64,000 nucleotides of DNA from Flavobacterium turcicum (GTDB lineage Bacteria > Bacteroidota > Bacteroidia > Flavobacteriales > Flavobacteriaceae): positions 434,001 to 498,000 of the forward strand of contig NZ_JAAOBY010000001.1 in NCBI RefSeq assembly GCF_011365745.1. Reading direction: 5' to 3'. This document shows, in pieces, positions 7,709 to 16,828 of this stretch. The notes beneath the pieces are model-generated. The model was not told the DNA's origin. It saw only the letters and a list, made by a program, of their open reading frames with translations, and searched no databases. Numbering within the stretch: the first letter of the stretch is position 1; every line of letters begins with the position of its first letter. The translations under genes were made by a program, and so were the position numbers.

Positions 7709-10546
7709 ATGAAAAAAAGAATACTCCTAACCGCTTTTATTGTACAAACTGTTGCGTCTGCACAGGTCTCTGCTGAGGCGGTTCAAAACAGTTTAGTGGC
7801 CAAGAAACAACTGCAAGAACAATCGCTTTTTCAGAGTCTAAATTTACAAAATGTGGGTCCAACCGTTATGAGCGGACGTGTAGTTGACGTAGATGTAAAT
7901 CCTGAAAATCCTACCGAATTTTATGTTGGTTACGCATCAGGCGGTTTGTGGTATAGCAATAATAACGGAATGAGTTTTGTGCCGGTTATGGATAATGCGC
8001 CTACGCAAAATGTAGGTGATATTGCTATCGATTGGAAAAACGGAACGATTTGGGTAGGAACTGGAGAGGTGAATTCGTCACGTTCGTCGTATGCGGGAAT
8101 CGGAATTTTACGTTCTGATGACAAAGGAAAAACTTGGAAGAATTTGGGGTTAACCGACAGTCACCACATTAGCCGTATCGTTATCAACCCAACGAATCCG
8201 AACGAAGTAGTGGTTGGAGTCGTAGGTCATTTGTACACAAAAAATGAGGAACGCGGTATCTATAAAACTACTGATGGTGGTAAAACTTGGAGTAAAACCC
8301 TTTTTGTAAACGATCAGACGGGAATTATTGATGTAGCTGTTTCGCCAAAGAACTTTAAAATACAATACGCAGCGGCTTGGACTAAAGACAGAAAAGCTTG
8401 GGATTTTGTAGGTAGCGGTGCAGCATCAGGAATTTATAAAAGTGAGGATGCTGGAGCAACTTGGAAATTATATTCTGCAGCAAACAGCGGTTTCCCTACG
8501 GGTGAAGGTGTGGGTAGAATTGGTCTAGCTGTGTATGATGATACTACTGTGTATGCGGTTTTGGACAATCAGTACAAGCGACCTTTGGATAGTAAAAAAA
8601 GCACGGCTTTGCCAGCAGCATTTGCTCTGCCTGGAGATGAATTTTTGAAATTACCCAACAAAAGTTTGAATTCGATTTTGAAAAATTACGGATTAACTGA
8701 AAAGTATAGAGCTGAAAATATTAAACATTGGGTTGAAAATGGATATGTTCAGCCTAGTGAAGCTGGAAAAGTAGTTCTAGCATCAATCAATAGTTTGGCT
8801 GATGCCGAAGTAATTGGTGCGGAAGTTTACAAATCAACTAACGGAGGAACATCGTGGACAAAAACAAATCAAAACTTTATTGATGATTTATTTTCTTCTT
8901 ACGGTTATTATTTTGCCGCAATATCGGTAGATCCTTCTAATTCAAATAAAATTTACTTATCTGGTGTTCCGGTAATCAAATCAGATGATGGCGGTAAAAC
9001 CTTTACGAGCATAAGCGAAGAAAATGTACACTCTGATCATCACGTGGTTTGGGTGAATCCTGCTAAACCAGGCCATTTAATCAACGGAAATGATGGTGGA
9101 TTGAATATTTCTTATGACGATGGCGCACATTGGTTTAAAGGAAATTCGCATGGCGTGAGTCAGTTTTATGCTGTAAATGTTGATGAGCAAGAGCCTTACA
9201 ACATTTATGGTGGTATGCAAGACAATGGGGTTTGGGTAGGACCAAGCAACTATACTTTTTCTTCGGAATGGTTACAAACCGGAAAGTATCCTTATGAAAG
9301 TTTAATGGGAGGCGATGGAATGCAAGTACAAATAGACAAACGCAATCCGAATATTGTTTTTACGGGTTTCCAATTTGGAAATTACTACCGTATCGATCGC
9401 GCTACTGGCAAAAGAGAATATGTTTCGCCAAAGCCAAAGAAGGATGAGAAACCATTTCGATTCAATTGGCAAACACCAATTTTGCTTTCGTCTCACAACC
9501 AAGACATCTTGTACATGGGATCGAACTTTTTGCACCGTTCTATGAACCAAGGACAAACTTGGACTGCGATTTCACCTGACTTGACGCAAGGTTTTAAAGA
9601 AGGAAATGTAGCCTACGGAACGCTGGCTAGCATCAGCGAAAGTACATTGCAGTTTGGTTTGTTGTACACGGGTAGTGATGATGGCTTGATTCATGTTTCA
9701 AAAGATGGCGGTGTCAATTGGACAAAAATTTCAACCAACTTACCTCAAAATTTGTGGGTAACTCGTGTTGTAGCTTCAACTCATAAAAAAGAACGTGTTT
9801 ATGCTACCTTAAACGGCTATCGTAATGATGATTTTACTACTTATGTTTATGTATCTGATGATTATGGTCAAAATTGGACGAGTATTGCTAGCAACATTCC
9901 TACGAGTCCAGTAAATGCAGTTGCAGAAGACCCTACGAATGAAAACGTTTTGTATTTGGGAACTGACAATGGATTGTATGTATCTTTAAATCGAGGCAAA
10001 AACTGGGATGATTTTTCAAACGGAATGCCAGCTGTGGCCGTACATGATTTAGTGATTCAAAAGAAAGTAAAAGACTTGGTTGTGGGTACACACGGTCGTT
10101 CTATTTACAAAGTAAATGTGGATGCAGTTGGTCAATTAACGGATGCTGTTTTAGCGAAAAACATCTATGTTTTGGAGCCAAAAAAGATCAGAAAATCAAG
10201 AGAATGGGGCAATAGCTGGAGCGTATGGTCAAAACCAACTGATCCGAAAGCTGAGATTTGGTTCTACTCCAACTCAGATTCAGAGGTTGTGGTACAAATA
10301 GAAAATCCAAATAAGGAAGTATTGCTTTTGCAAAAGTTTGCTGCAAAAAAAGGTTTGAATAAGTACATTTATGACTTAGCAGTACCAAAAACAATTGCCG
10401 AAAAAGCTTTGGCTAAGGACAAAAAACTAAAATGGGAACCAGCCAAAACAGGAAAATACTATTTACAACCTTCGGTTAATAAAGTGAGCATCCAAAAAGG
10501 GAAAGATAAAGAAGTTGTAAATCTTGAGGTTTATGAGTCCAAATAA
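7709..10546 (+). CDS. Exported VPS10/sortilin-type BNR-repeat protein
   Basis: This 945-residue protein starts with a signal peptide (MKKRILLTAFIVQTVASA, cut near residue 18-20), so it is exported. The mature part is a beta-propeller of the sortilin/VPS10 type: many Asp-box repeats of the form SxDxGxTW occur, for example SDDKGKTWKN, TTDGGKTWSK, SEDAGATWK, SKDGGVNWT, SDDYGQNWT and LNRGKNWDD. The far C-terminus is a charged beta-rich segment without a recognisable por-secretion sorting signal. Bacteroidota have many such proteins, often called glycosyl hydrolase or WD40/YVTN-like, but no catalytic activity is evident here. It is a single gene closed by a strong terminator. Ligand and role are unknown. 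Confidence 0.87.
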   Translation: MKKRILLTAFIVQTVASAQVSAEAVQNSLVAKKQLQEQSLFQSLNLQNVGPTVMSGRVVDVDVNPENPTEFYVGYASGGLWYSNNNGMSFVPVMDNAPTQNVGDIAIDWKNGTIWVGTGEVNSSRSSYAGIGILRSDDKGKTWKNLGLTDSHHISRIVINPTNPNEVVVGVVGHLYTKNEERGIYKTTDGGKTWSKTLFVNDQTGIIDVAVSPKNFKIQYAAAWTKDRKAWDFVGSGAASGIYKSEDAGATWKLYSAANSGFPTGEGVGRIGLAVYDDTTVYAVLDNQYKRPLDSKKSTALPAAFALPGDEFLKLPNKSLNSILKNYGLTEKYRAENIKHWVENGYVQPSEAGKVVLASINSLADAEVIGAEVYKSTNGGTSWTKTNQNFIDDLFSSYGYYFAAISVDPSNSNKIYLSGVPVIKSDDGGKTFTSISEENVHSDHHVVWVNPAKPGHLINGNDGGLNISYDDGAHWFKGNSHGVSQFYAVNVDEQEPYNIYGGMQDNGVWVGPSNYTFSSEWLQTGKYPYESLMGGDGMQVQIDKRNPNIVFTGFQFGNYYRIDRATGKREYVSPKPKKDEKPFRFNWQTPILLSSHNQDILYMGSNFLHRSMNQGQTWTAISPDLTQGFKEGNVAYGTLASISESTLQFGLLYTGSDDGLIHVSKDGGVNWTKISTNLPQNLWVTRVVASTHKKERVYATLNGYRNDDFTTYVYVSDDYGQNWTSIASNIPTSPVNAVAEDPTNENVLYLGTDNGLYVSLNRGKNWDDFSNGMPAVAVHDLVIQKKVKDLVVGTHGRSIYKVNVDAVGQLTDAVLAKNIYVLEPKKIRKSREWGNSWSVWSKPTDPKAEIWFYSNSDSEVVVQIENPNKEVLLLQKFAAKKGLNKYIYDLAVPKTIAEKALAKDKKLKWEPAKTGKYYLQPSVNKVSIQKGKDKEVVNLEVYESK

Positions 10547-10565
10547 ATCACTTTAGCAGTAATAC

Positions 10566-10603
10566 AAAAAGCACGATTCTATTAGAAATCGTGCTTTTTT
10601 TTT
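10566..10603 (+). terminator. Terminator of the VPS10/BNR gene
   Basis: The stem AAAGCACGATT / AATCGTGCTTT around a CTATTAGA-type loop is followed by a run of nine T residues. Confidence 0.88.
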
Positions 10604-10836
10604 GCTTGTTATTTTTAAGGATTTCAGTTTTAATTTAACTTGAATTGTATTAAATTTTCTTTTATGAACAGTTACGAAAAGTAAACACTGAAGCCGTCGT
10701 TTTGAAAAGCATGATGAACTGTAGTTCACCTTTTTCTTGCTCTATTATTATTTTATTGTTAATTTATTTCGAAAGGTAATTCTGAACATTAATTTGTATA
10801 TCTTCGTAAGAATTAACCTTGTAAACCAAAACTAAA
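10604..10836. other. Intergenic gap before the lipoprotein array
   Basis: This AT-rich stretch of over 230 bases holds no convincing gene. TTTGTATATCTTCG near 10794-10807 is a weak match to a Bacteroidota -7 element and might drive the first toxin-tail/lipoprotein unit. Nothing else stands out. Confidence 0.4.
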
Positions 10837-10947
10837 ATGAATAAAACAATGTCTATCAATTTTATTGTTAGTTGTTCTGACAATATCAAGAACACATACT
10901 GTAACCCAACAGAAATTTACTTAGATGAATTATTTAATAATTGGTAA
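10837..10947 (+). pseudogene. Toxin-tail-like remnant upstream of lipoprotein 1 (36 codons)
   Basis: An open frame of 36 codons runs from ATG 10837 to TAA 10945-10947 and stops four bases before the lipoprotein ATG at 10952. Its last 23 codons (DNIKNTYCNPTEIYLDELFNNW) match, residue for residue in most positions, the tail of another open stretch placed identically before the second lipoprotein (11467-11580). The tails look like the C-terminus of a larger protein with the body gone. The gap of AATT between its stop and the next ATG is also the same in both units. I infer a decayed C-terminal toxin fragment in front of its immunity gene; a genuine 36-residue peptide is the alternative. Confidence 0.5.
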
Positions 10948-10951
10948 AATT

Positions 10952-11401
10952 ATGAAAAAGTTAATAATAATAATACTCTTCAGTGTATGGTCTTGTGTGC
11001 CTGATACTGAAAAGTCGTACGACTATTCTATTATTAATACCTCGGGAGTTAATGTTGAACTTATTCCGTATGTAGATGGTGTAAAAAAAATGGACGATCG
11101 AATAATATTGCAGAACAATCAAGTTTATAATAAAAAGTATACTGCTTATGGTGCTGGAGGTTATAATATGTCAAGTTTATTGCAAAATTTGACAAAAGCA
11201 CCAGGATCCGTAACACATTTAGAAATTGTTTTCAATACTGAAAAGAAGGTGGTTTATCAAGAATGTACAGCAACAAATCAATGTTTTAATCAAGCTAGAA
11301 ACATTTTTAATCCAGTTTTTAGTGCAGAGCAAAACGAAGTTTACACCATAACCCCCGAGGATTTTCAAAATGCACAAGATTGCGGTGGGAATTGTAATTA
11401 A
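10952..11401 (+). CDS. Hypothetical lipoprotein 1 (tandem paralogue, immunity-like)
   Basis: I choose ATG 10952 because it gives a lipoprotein signal peptide (MKKLIIIILFSVWSC, lipobox FSVWSC, Cys near residue 15); the ATG at 10925 would add nine non-signal residues. The mature protein of about 135 residues is not a family I recognise. It has the pattern YSIINTSGVNVELIPYVDGV, then a C-terminal block rich in Cys and Asn (QECTATNQCFNQARNIF, CGGNCN at the end). It is a paralogue of the gene at 11585: the two share 156 almost identical 3' bases but differ strongly in the first half. Divergent front and shared back, tandem copies and a toxin-tail-like frame just upstream resemble immunity lipoproteins that protect the periplasm. 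That role is inferred, not shown. Confidence 0.75.
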   Translation: MKKLIIIILFSVWSCVPDTEKSYDYSIINTSGVNVELIPYVDGVKKMDDRIILQNNQVYNKKYTAYGAGGYNMSSLLQNLTKAPGSVTHLEIVFNTEKKVVYQECTATNQCFNQARNIFNPVFSAEQNEVYTITPEDFQNAQDCGGNCN

Positions 11402-11410
11402 TAACACTCA

Positions 11411-11449
11411 AACCCTTTCAGAGTAACTAATTCTGAAAGGGTTGTTTTA
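11411..11449 (+). terminator. Terminator after lipoprotein 1
   Basis: AACCCTTTCAG and CTGAAAGGGTT form an 11-bp perfect stem around AGTAACTAATT, followed by a short T-rich tract (GTTTTAATTT). Confidence 0.8.
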
Positions 11450-11466
11450 ATTTAAGAAAAGAATAA

Positions 11467-11580
11467 GTTGCTTTAATTGGAGCCAGTTCTTGGAATGAAT
11501 GGCGTGACAATATCAAGAACAGATACGATAACCCAACTGAAATTTACTTAGATAAATTATTTAATAACTGGCAAGATTAA
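11467..11580 (+). pseudogene. Toxin-tail-like remnant upstream of lipoprotein 2 (37 codons, no start)
   Basis: After an in-frame TAA at 11464, 37 codons are open and end at TAA 11578-11580, four bases (AATT) before the ATG of lipoprotein 2. No ATG, GTG or TTG opens this stretch. It begins VALIGASSWNEWRDNIKNR and ends NNWQD, and its final 24 residues are homologous to the tail at 10879-10944. An open stretch with no start codon but a conserved tail is what a truncated gene 3' end looks like. I infer the C-terminus of a lost polymorphic toxin; no family was recognised. Confidence 0.5.
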
Positions 11581-11584
11581 AATT

Positions 11585-12049
11585 ATGAAAAAAATTGTAT
11601 CAATAATTATTGTTGTTTTATTGGCAACAAGTTGTACAGATCAAGGAGGAGATAGAAATTATAATTATCGTATCAGTAATAATTCTGGAGTTGTTATAGA
11701 AATGATACCTTTTTACAATGGAGTAAAGGAAATAAGCAACAAAGTAATTGTAAAGAATCTAGCTGATATTAAATATCAATTCACGGATACGCCGCCTTAT
11801 GGCGGTGGGCCTAGAATGGAATATATAGCTTTTACAAGCTCTAAAATTCAAAATAATTTAACGCATATTGAGGTTGTTTTTGATAACAAAAAAAAGGTGG
11901 TTTATCAAGAATGTACAGCAACAAATCAATGTTTTAATCAAGCTAGAAACATTTTTAATCCAGTTTTTAGTGCAGAGCAAAACGAAGTTTACACCATAAC
12001 CTCCGAGGATTTTCAAAATGCACAAGATTGCGGTGGGAATTGTAATTAA
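11585..12049 (+). CDS. Hypothetical lipoprotein 2 (tandem paralogue, immunity-like)
   Basis: This 154-residue protein has a lipoprotein signal peptide with lipobox LATSC (Cys near residue 17), so it should be lipidated and held in a cell-envelope membrane. The mature part resembles lipoprotein 1 throughout (YRISNNSGVVIEMIPFYNGVKE versus the equivalent there), and bases 11894-12049 match 11246-11401 at 155 of 156 positions. It ends with the same Cys-rich tail CGGNCN. Only a remnant frame precedes it, four bases upstream. The unit of remnant plus lipoprotein is thus duplicated about 630-650 bp apart. Function is unknown; an immunity role is inferred from layout only. Confidence 0.77.
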   Translation: MKKIVSIIIVVLLATSCTDQGGDRNYNYRISNNSGVVIEMIPFYNGVKEISNKVIVKNLADIKYQFTDTPPYGGGPRMEYIAFTSSKIQNNLTHIEVVFDNKKKVVYQECTATNQCFNQARNIFNPVFSAEQNEVYTITSEDFQNAQDCGGNCN

Positions 12050-12081
12050 AAATATAAAATACAAGATTTAGGTTGAAAAAA

Positions 12082-12117
12082 AAGGCTGTCTTCAAAAATT
12101 GGAGACAGCCTTTTTTA
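12082..12117 (+). terminator. Terminator after lipoprotein 2
   Basis: GGCTGTCT and AGACAGCC form an 8-bp stem around TCAAAAATTGG, followed by six T residues. Confidence 0.85.
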
Positions 12118-12148
12118 TAATAAACTGGTATTGAAAATTCAATATCTT

Positions 12149-12336
12149 ATAACCCGTTGGGTGTAATTATTAAAAAAGTCAGTTCGAGTTTTTTTTTGTG
12201 TAATGAAATGGAGCAAAAAAAGTATCTAGAATGGTTTTTAATGAAATTTTACTTGTTCTCGATACGATTTTCTTTCGAAAATCACTCGAACTGACGTAAA
12301 ATTATCATCAAAAATTAATTACACCCAACGGGTTAT
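12149..12336. repeat. 188-bp MITE-like element with 21-bp perfect terminal inverted repeats (R2 copy inside)
   Basis: ATAACCCGTTGGGTGTAATTA at 12149-12169 is exactly reverse-complemented at 12316-12336. Nested inside is a second perfect 12-bp pair, GTCAGTTCGAGT at 12178-12189 and ACTCGAACTGAC at 12284-12295. The right inner part, read on the minus strand (CGTCAGTTCGAGTGATTTT then AAAATCGTATCGAGAA), is related to a block at 44330-44393. The interior has no gene. It sits between convergent genes, so it could be a non-autonomous mobile element or a long terminator-like hairpin. It fills most of the gap 12050-12349. Confidence 0.75.
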
Positions 12337-12349
12337 CTTATAGCTTTTA

Positions 12350-13711
12350 TTAATCCACCCATTTGTAATAACGAGCTCCTAATGAGTTGGGATTTTCGCT
12401 CTCAATACGATCTAAAACCCATTCGTTTTTTGGGGTTTGTACGCTTAGGTGTTGTTCTTTTTTATGAAGTTTTTCGTAGGTTTCAAAATCAATTTCAAAA
12501 CTCTTTTCGAGTGTTTCAAATAAGGCAACAGGTTGAAGTGCTTCTTTCCATTGATCTTCAATTGTTCCTTCAAAAACTTTTGATTTTGAGCCGCTTCCAT
12601 AGGCCAGAAAGCCCATTTTTTCATTGGCAATTTCTTCATTCGTGCCTAAAAAATGTGCTAAGGTTGATAGTAGTCCCATGAATATAGAGCCAGTATATAG
12701 GTTTCCAATTAATGAGGAAGCAATTTCAGCAGGCTGTAATTTCTCAGTCACAAAGGTTTTGTAGGTTTCTGATTTACTAACTTCCTTGAGTTTGTTTTGG
12801 TATTCTGTCGCGTCTTCGGAACCAGAAAGATATGTAGTTCCCGCATCTAGAGCATAAATTTCAGATAGCATTCTTCGGCCTTGAAAAGCATACGGCAAAT
12901 GCATTACAATGCTTTTCCAAGAGTTGTAAATAGTTTCGGAGCTGTTTTTTAATTTTTTGAAAGCAAAATAAGCACTGCGAGTGCGATCCATATAGCATTG
13001 ATTGGAATATTGCCCATCAAAAACCGGTTGATCTTTATGAATTTCAATTTCGCTTTCTAAGTTATTAAACCAAACCTCATTATTGGTATTGTTTGTTATG
13101 GCTTCTTTAGTTATTGTTCTGTAGGGTTTAAAAAAATCAAAAACACCTTTGGTGCTCACGCCCCAATTCTTTTCGATAGTCATAATTCTTGGGTTGGCAG
13201 TAATCAAAATAGCTACTGCTCCTGCGCCTTGAGTGTATTCGCCAGTCGAGTTGAGGTCGTATTTAGCAAAATCGGTGGTTACCACAATGGCTTTTTTGCT
13301 AGGGTTTAATGTTACAAAATCAATACAATTTTGCATGGCATCTACGCCGCCAATACAAGCAAAAGTAAAGTCAACTGCATCACAATGTTCAAGAGTGTTT
13401 GCTCCAAATTTTTGCTCCATCAAGGCAACTAAAAACGAGGCAATAGGTTTTGAACTGTCAATACTGCTCTCTGTTCCTACGTAAATGCGGGCAATTTCGC
13501 TTAAGTCGAGTTGTTGCTCTTTGATTAATTTTGTCAAAGCATTGGCACCAAAAACCACGGTATCTTGATGGGTATCAGGCAAGGTCATTTTAAGAAGTCC
13601 CAAACCTTTTTCTAGTTTTTCGGGTTCAATATTTCTGGCTTTTGCAAGTACCGCTATGGGTAAATGAATTTTTGCTACGTCAAAAGCGAGTGCGTCTATT
13701 CCTATTTTCAT
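12350..13711 (-). CDS. mvaS: Hydroxymethylglutaryl-CoA synthase
   Basis: This 453-residue enzyme condenses acetyl-CoA with acetoacetyl-CoA to HMG-CoA, the entry to the mevalonate route of isoprenoid synthesis, which Flavobacteriaceae use. The thiolase-fold nucleophile is Cys119 in FTFACIGGVDAM, and the general acid-base Glu81 lies in YVGTESSID. The second half carries the conserved LPYAFQGRRM region and GSIFMGLLSTLAHF. Length is slightly above that of bacterial HMG-CoA synthases (about 385-400) and nearer the eukaryotic-type enzymes. It is monocistronic; no other mevalonate gene is in the window. Confidence 0.88.
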   Translation of the reverse strand: MKIGIDALAFDVAKIHLPIAVLAKARNIEPEKLEKGLGLLKMTLPDTHQDTVVFGANALTKLIKEQQLDLSEIARIYVGTESSIDSSKPIASFLVALMEQKFGANTLEHCDAVDFTFACIGGVDAMQNCIDFVTLNPSKKAIVVTTDFAKYDLNSTGEYTQGAGAVAILITANPRIMTIEKNWGVSTKGVFDFFKPYRTITKEAITNNTNNEVWFNNLESEIEIHKDQPVFDGQYSNQCYMDRTRSAYFAFKKLKNSSETIYNSWKSIVMHLPYAFQGRRMLSEIYALDAGTTYLSGSEDATEYQNKLKEVSKSETYKTFVTEKLQPAEIASSLIGNLYTGSIFMGLLSTLAHFLGTNEEIANEKMGFLAYGSGSKSKVFEGTIEDQWKEALQPVALFETLEKSFEIDFETYEKLHKKEQHLSVQTPKNEWVLDRIESENPNSLGARYYKWVD

Positions 13712-14014
13712 TGTGTTTTTTTTGGATATAAAATTAAAAATTAGCTTGGTAGCAACTTCTTTTTACAAAAACAAAAACGATAATATGCCAAATTTTTACG
13801 GATTTAAATTCGATTCTAAAGTAAAATTATAGATATCATAATTAATGTGATTTTTAATGAGGATAGCATCAATTTGCAAAAAGTCAGCCTTTAGTATTTT
13901 TTGACTTTTGTTCAACTAATAAACACGATATTAGGGTCTTATGTATTGGTTTATAGGAAATTAAATGAGAATCTGGCTTAACACTTTAAAATCATTATAA
14001 ATTATAGCGAAAAG
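13712..14014. other. Divergent intergenic region mvaS-sdhC
   Basis: This is an AT-rich region between divergent genes with no ORF of note. The sdh promoter lies at its right edge (14016-14046). No mvaS promoter could be assigned with confidence and no riboswitch-like structure was recognised. Confidence 0.5.
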
Positions 14015-14015
14015 G

Positions 14016-14046
14016 TTGTAGTTCTTTTTCAATTGCCCTATTTTTG
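14016..14046 (+). promoter_or_regulatory. Promoter of sdhCAB
   Basis: TTG at 14016-14018 and TATTTTTG at 14039-14046 match the Bacteroidota -33 and -7 elements with a 20-base spacer. They place the start of transcription near 14051, about 30 bases before the sdhC ATG. Confidence 0.65.
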
Positions 14047-14079
14047 TATGATTTTTTAAATTAATTCACACTAAATCTT

Positions 14080-14745
14080 ATGGCAAAATCTGCATTATTA
14101 AAGTCATCGATAGCAAAAAAAGTCGCTATGGCGCTTTCTGGACTTTTCTTAATTTTATTTTTAGCACAACATTTTTTTATAAACAGTACCTCGGTTTTTA
14201 GTCCTGATACTTTTAACTCTATTTCTCATTTTATGGGAAATAATCCATTGGTACAGTTTGTAATTCAGCCAATTCTTATTGTTGGTGTTATTTTTCACTT
14301 TGCAATGGGTATTGCTTTGGACTTTCAAAACAAAAGCGCAAGACCTATTAAGTATGTACAAAACAATGGTGCTGCAAACTCTTCATGGGCATCAAGAAAC
14401 ATGATCGTTTCAGGATTGGTAGTTTTAGCGTTCATTTTATTGCATTTTTACGATTTTTGGATTCCAGAAATGGTATACAAGTACGTTGATGTTCAGCCTC
14501 TTGATGAAACTCGTTATTTTGGTGAATTGCAGCACAAATTTGTAGATCCTATTCGTACAGCTATTTACTGTGTTTCTTTTGTGTTGTTGTCGTTGCACTT
14601 ATGGCACGGTTTCAATTCTTCGTTCCAATCAGTTGGATTTAACAACAAATACTCAAGAGCATTACACAAATTGGGATATGCGTTTGCAATTGTAGTTCCT
14701 TTCGGCTTTATTTTCATTGCATTATTTCATCATTTTAATCATTAA
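14080..14745 (+). CDS. sdhC: Succinate dehydrogenase cytochrome b subunit
   Basis: This 221-residue membrane subunit anchors complex II and passes electrons between quinone and the iron-sulfur subunit. Five hydrophobic helices can be seen, as in the single-anchor, di-heme B-type enzymes of Bacillus and Bacteroidota. Candidate heme-ligand His residues occur in LAQHFFINS, IFHFAMG, LLHFYDFW and SLHLWHGF. It opens an operon with sdhA 13 bases downstream and sdhB after that, driven by the promoter at 14016-14046. The B-type layout fits menaquinone as partner, as expected for the Bacteroidota. Confidence 0.94.
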   Translation: MAKSALLKSSIAKKVAMALSGLFLILFLAQHFFINSTSVFSPDTFNSISHFMGNNPLVQFVIQPILIVGVIFHFAMGIALDFQNKSARPIKYVQNNGAANSSWASRNMIVSGLVVLAFILLHFYDFWIPEMVYKYVDVQPLDETRYFGELQHKFVDPIRTAIYCVSFVLLSLHLWHGFNSSFQSVGFNNKYSRALHKLGYAFAIVVPFGFIFIALFHHFNH

Positions 14746-14758
14746 TATTAAATTATAA

Positions 14759-16759
14759 ATGGCTTTAGATTCAAAAATACCAAATGGTCCAATAGCGGAC
14801 AAATGGACAAATTATAAAAATCACATTAATTTAGTAAACCCAGCAAACAAACGTAATATTGATATTATTGTTGTTGGGACTGGACTTGCAGGAGGATCTG
14901 CTGCTGCAACTTTAGCTGAATTAGGATATAATGTTAAAACTTTTTGCTTTCAAGATTCACCACGTCGTGCGCACTCTATTGCTGCACAAGGAGGTATCAA
15001 CGCAGCAAAAAACTATCAAGGTGATGGTGACTCAACTTTCCGTTTGTTTTACGACACGGTAAAAGGAGGAGATTACCGCTCTAGAGAGGCAAACGTTCAC
15101 AGACTTGCAGAAGTTTCTGTAAACATCATTGACCAATGTGTAATGCAAGGTGTGCCTTTGGCTCGTGAGTACGGTGGTTTGCTAGACAACCGTTCTTTTG
15201 GAGGAACGTTGGTGGCTAGAACTTTTTACGCAAAAGGACAAACAGGACAGCAGTTATTATTAGGAGCATATTCTGCAATGAACCGTCAAATTGGTCGTGG
15301 TAAGATTAAATCATATACACGTCACGAAATGCAAGATTTAGTTCTTGTTGACGGAAAAGCAAGAGGGATTATTGCTCGTAACTTGGTAACTGGTGAATTA
15401 GAGCGTCACTCTGCACACGCAGTTGTAATTGCTTCTGGAGGATACGGAAACGTATTTTTCTTGTCAACTTATGCTATGGGAAGTAACGCTACTGCTGCAT
15501 GGAAAGTGCACAAAAAAGGAGCTTTCTTCGCTAACCCTTGCTACACACAAATTCACCCAACTTGTATCCCAGTTTCTGGAGATCACCAGTCTAAATTGAC
15601 TTTGATGTCTGAGTCGTTACGTAACGACGGACGTATTTGGGTACCTGCAAAATTAGAAGACGCACAAGCTATTCGTGAAGGGAAATTGAAACCAACACAA
15701 ATTGCCGAAGAAGATAGAGATTATTACTTAGAGCGTCGTTACCCTGCATTTGGTAACTTAGTTCCTAGAGATATTGCTTCGCGTGCTGCAAAAGAAAGAT
15801 GTGATGCTGGTTTTGGTGTGAACAAAACTGGTGAAGCAGTTTACTTAGATTTTGCCGCAGCAATCGAGCGTTACGGTAAAGAACAAGCCTATGTTAAAGG
15901 TCTTGATGCTAATGATAAAGCGTTAGTAACAAAATTAGGAGCTGCTATCGTAGCTAATAAATACGGAAACTTATTCCAAATGTATGAGAAAATCGTTGAC
16001 GAGGATCCATACACAACTCCAATGATGATTTACCCAGCAGTACACTATACTATGGGTGGTATTTGGGTTGATTATAACTTACAAACTACAATTCCGGGAT
16101 GTTTCAGTATTGGAGAAGCTAATTTCTCTGACCACGGAGCGAACCGTCTTGGAGCTTCGGCTTTAATGCAAGGTTTGGCTGATGGATACTTTGTATTACC
16201 ATACACAATTGGTGATTACTTAGCACCAGACATTAAAACGGGTAAAATTCCAACTGATTTGCCAGAGTTTGAAGAAGCTGAGAAAAACGTAAAAGCGCGT
16301 ATTGATAAATTTATCAATAACAACGGTACACATTCTGTAGATTATTTCCATAAGAAATTAGGAAAAATCATGTGGAACAAAGTAGGTATGGCGCGTAACG
16401 CAAAAGGTTTGACTGAAGCTATTGAAGAAATTGCAGCTTTAAGAGAAGAGTTTTACAGAGATGTAAAAGTTCCTGGAGATGCATACAGTTTTAACCAAGA
16501 GCTTGATAAAGCTGGTCGTGTTGCTGATTTCTTAGAATTAGGAGAGCTTTTCGCTAAGGATGCATTACACCGTAACGAATCTTGTGGAGGTCACTTCCGT
16601 GAAGAATACCAATCGGAAGACGGTGAAGCACAACGTGATGATGAAAACTTTGCTTACGTTGCTGCTTGGGAGTATGTTGGAAAGCCTAGCGAAGCTGTCT
16701 TACACAAAGAGCCGCTAGTGTACGAAAATGTTAAACTGGTAACGCGTAGTTATAAATAG
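14759..16759 (+). CDS. sdhA: Succinate dehydrogenase / fumarate reductase flavoprotein subunit
   Basis: This 666-residue catalytic subunit oxidises succinate to fumarate, or the reverse. The dinucleotide fold [10 protein letters not shown] lies at 40-49, and His72 in [11 protein letters not shown] is the residue that carries covalent FAD in this family. The substrate-site region [16 protein letters not shown] and the capping domain [16 protein letters not shown] are present, followed by the C-terminal helical domain with [15 protein letters not shown]. Length and layout fit the B-type enzyme. It is the second gene of sdhCAB, and its protein works in the cytoplasm bound to SdhC and SdhB. Confidence 0.97.
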   Translation: MALDSKIPNGPIADKWTNYKNHINLVNPANKRNIDIIVVGTGLAGGSAAATLAELGYNVKTFCFQDSPRRAHSIAAQGGINAAKNYQGDGDSTFRLFYDTVKGGDYRSREANVHRLAEVSVNIIDQCVMQGVPLAREYGGLLDNRSFGGTLVARTFYAKGQTGQQLLLGAYSAMNRQIGRGKIKSYTRHEMQDLVLVDGKARGIIARNLVTGELERHSAHAVVIASGGYGNVFFLSTYAMGSNATAAWKVHKKGAFFANPCYTQIHPTCIPVSGDHQSKLTLMSESLRNDGRIWVPAKLEDAQAIREGKLKPTQIAEEDRDYYLERRYPAFGNLVPRDIASRAAKERCDAGFGVNKTGEAVYLDFAAAIERYGKEQAYVKGLDANDKALVTKLGAAIVANKYGNLFQMYEKIVDEDPYTTPMMIYPAVHYTMGGIWVDYNLQTTIPGCFSIGEANFSDHGANRLGASALMQGLADGYFVLPYTIGDYLAPDIKTGKIPTDLPEFEEAEKNVKARIDKFINNNGTHSVDYFHKKLGKIMWNKVGMARNAKGLTEAIEEIAALREEFYRDVKVPGDAYSFNQELDKAGRVADFLELGELFAKDALHRNESCGGHFREEYQSEDGEAQRDDENFAYVAAWEYVGKPSEAVLHKEPLVYENVKLVTRSYK

Positions 16760-16828
16760 GAATCTGTCCTAGAGTTTAAAATGGTGTGAATTCCACTTTA
16801 GCTCTCTGACTTTCAAACGAAAGAAAAT

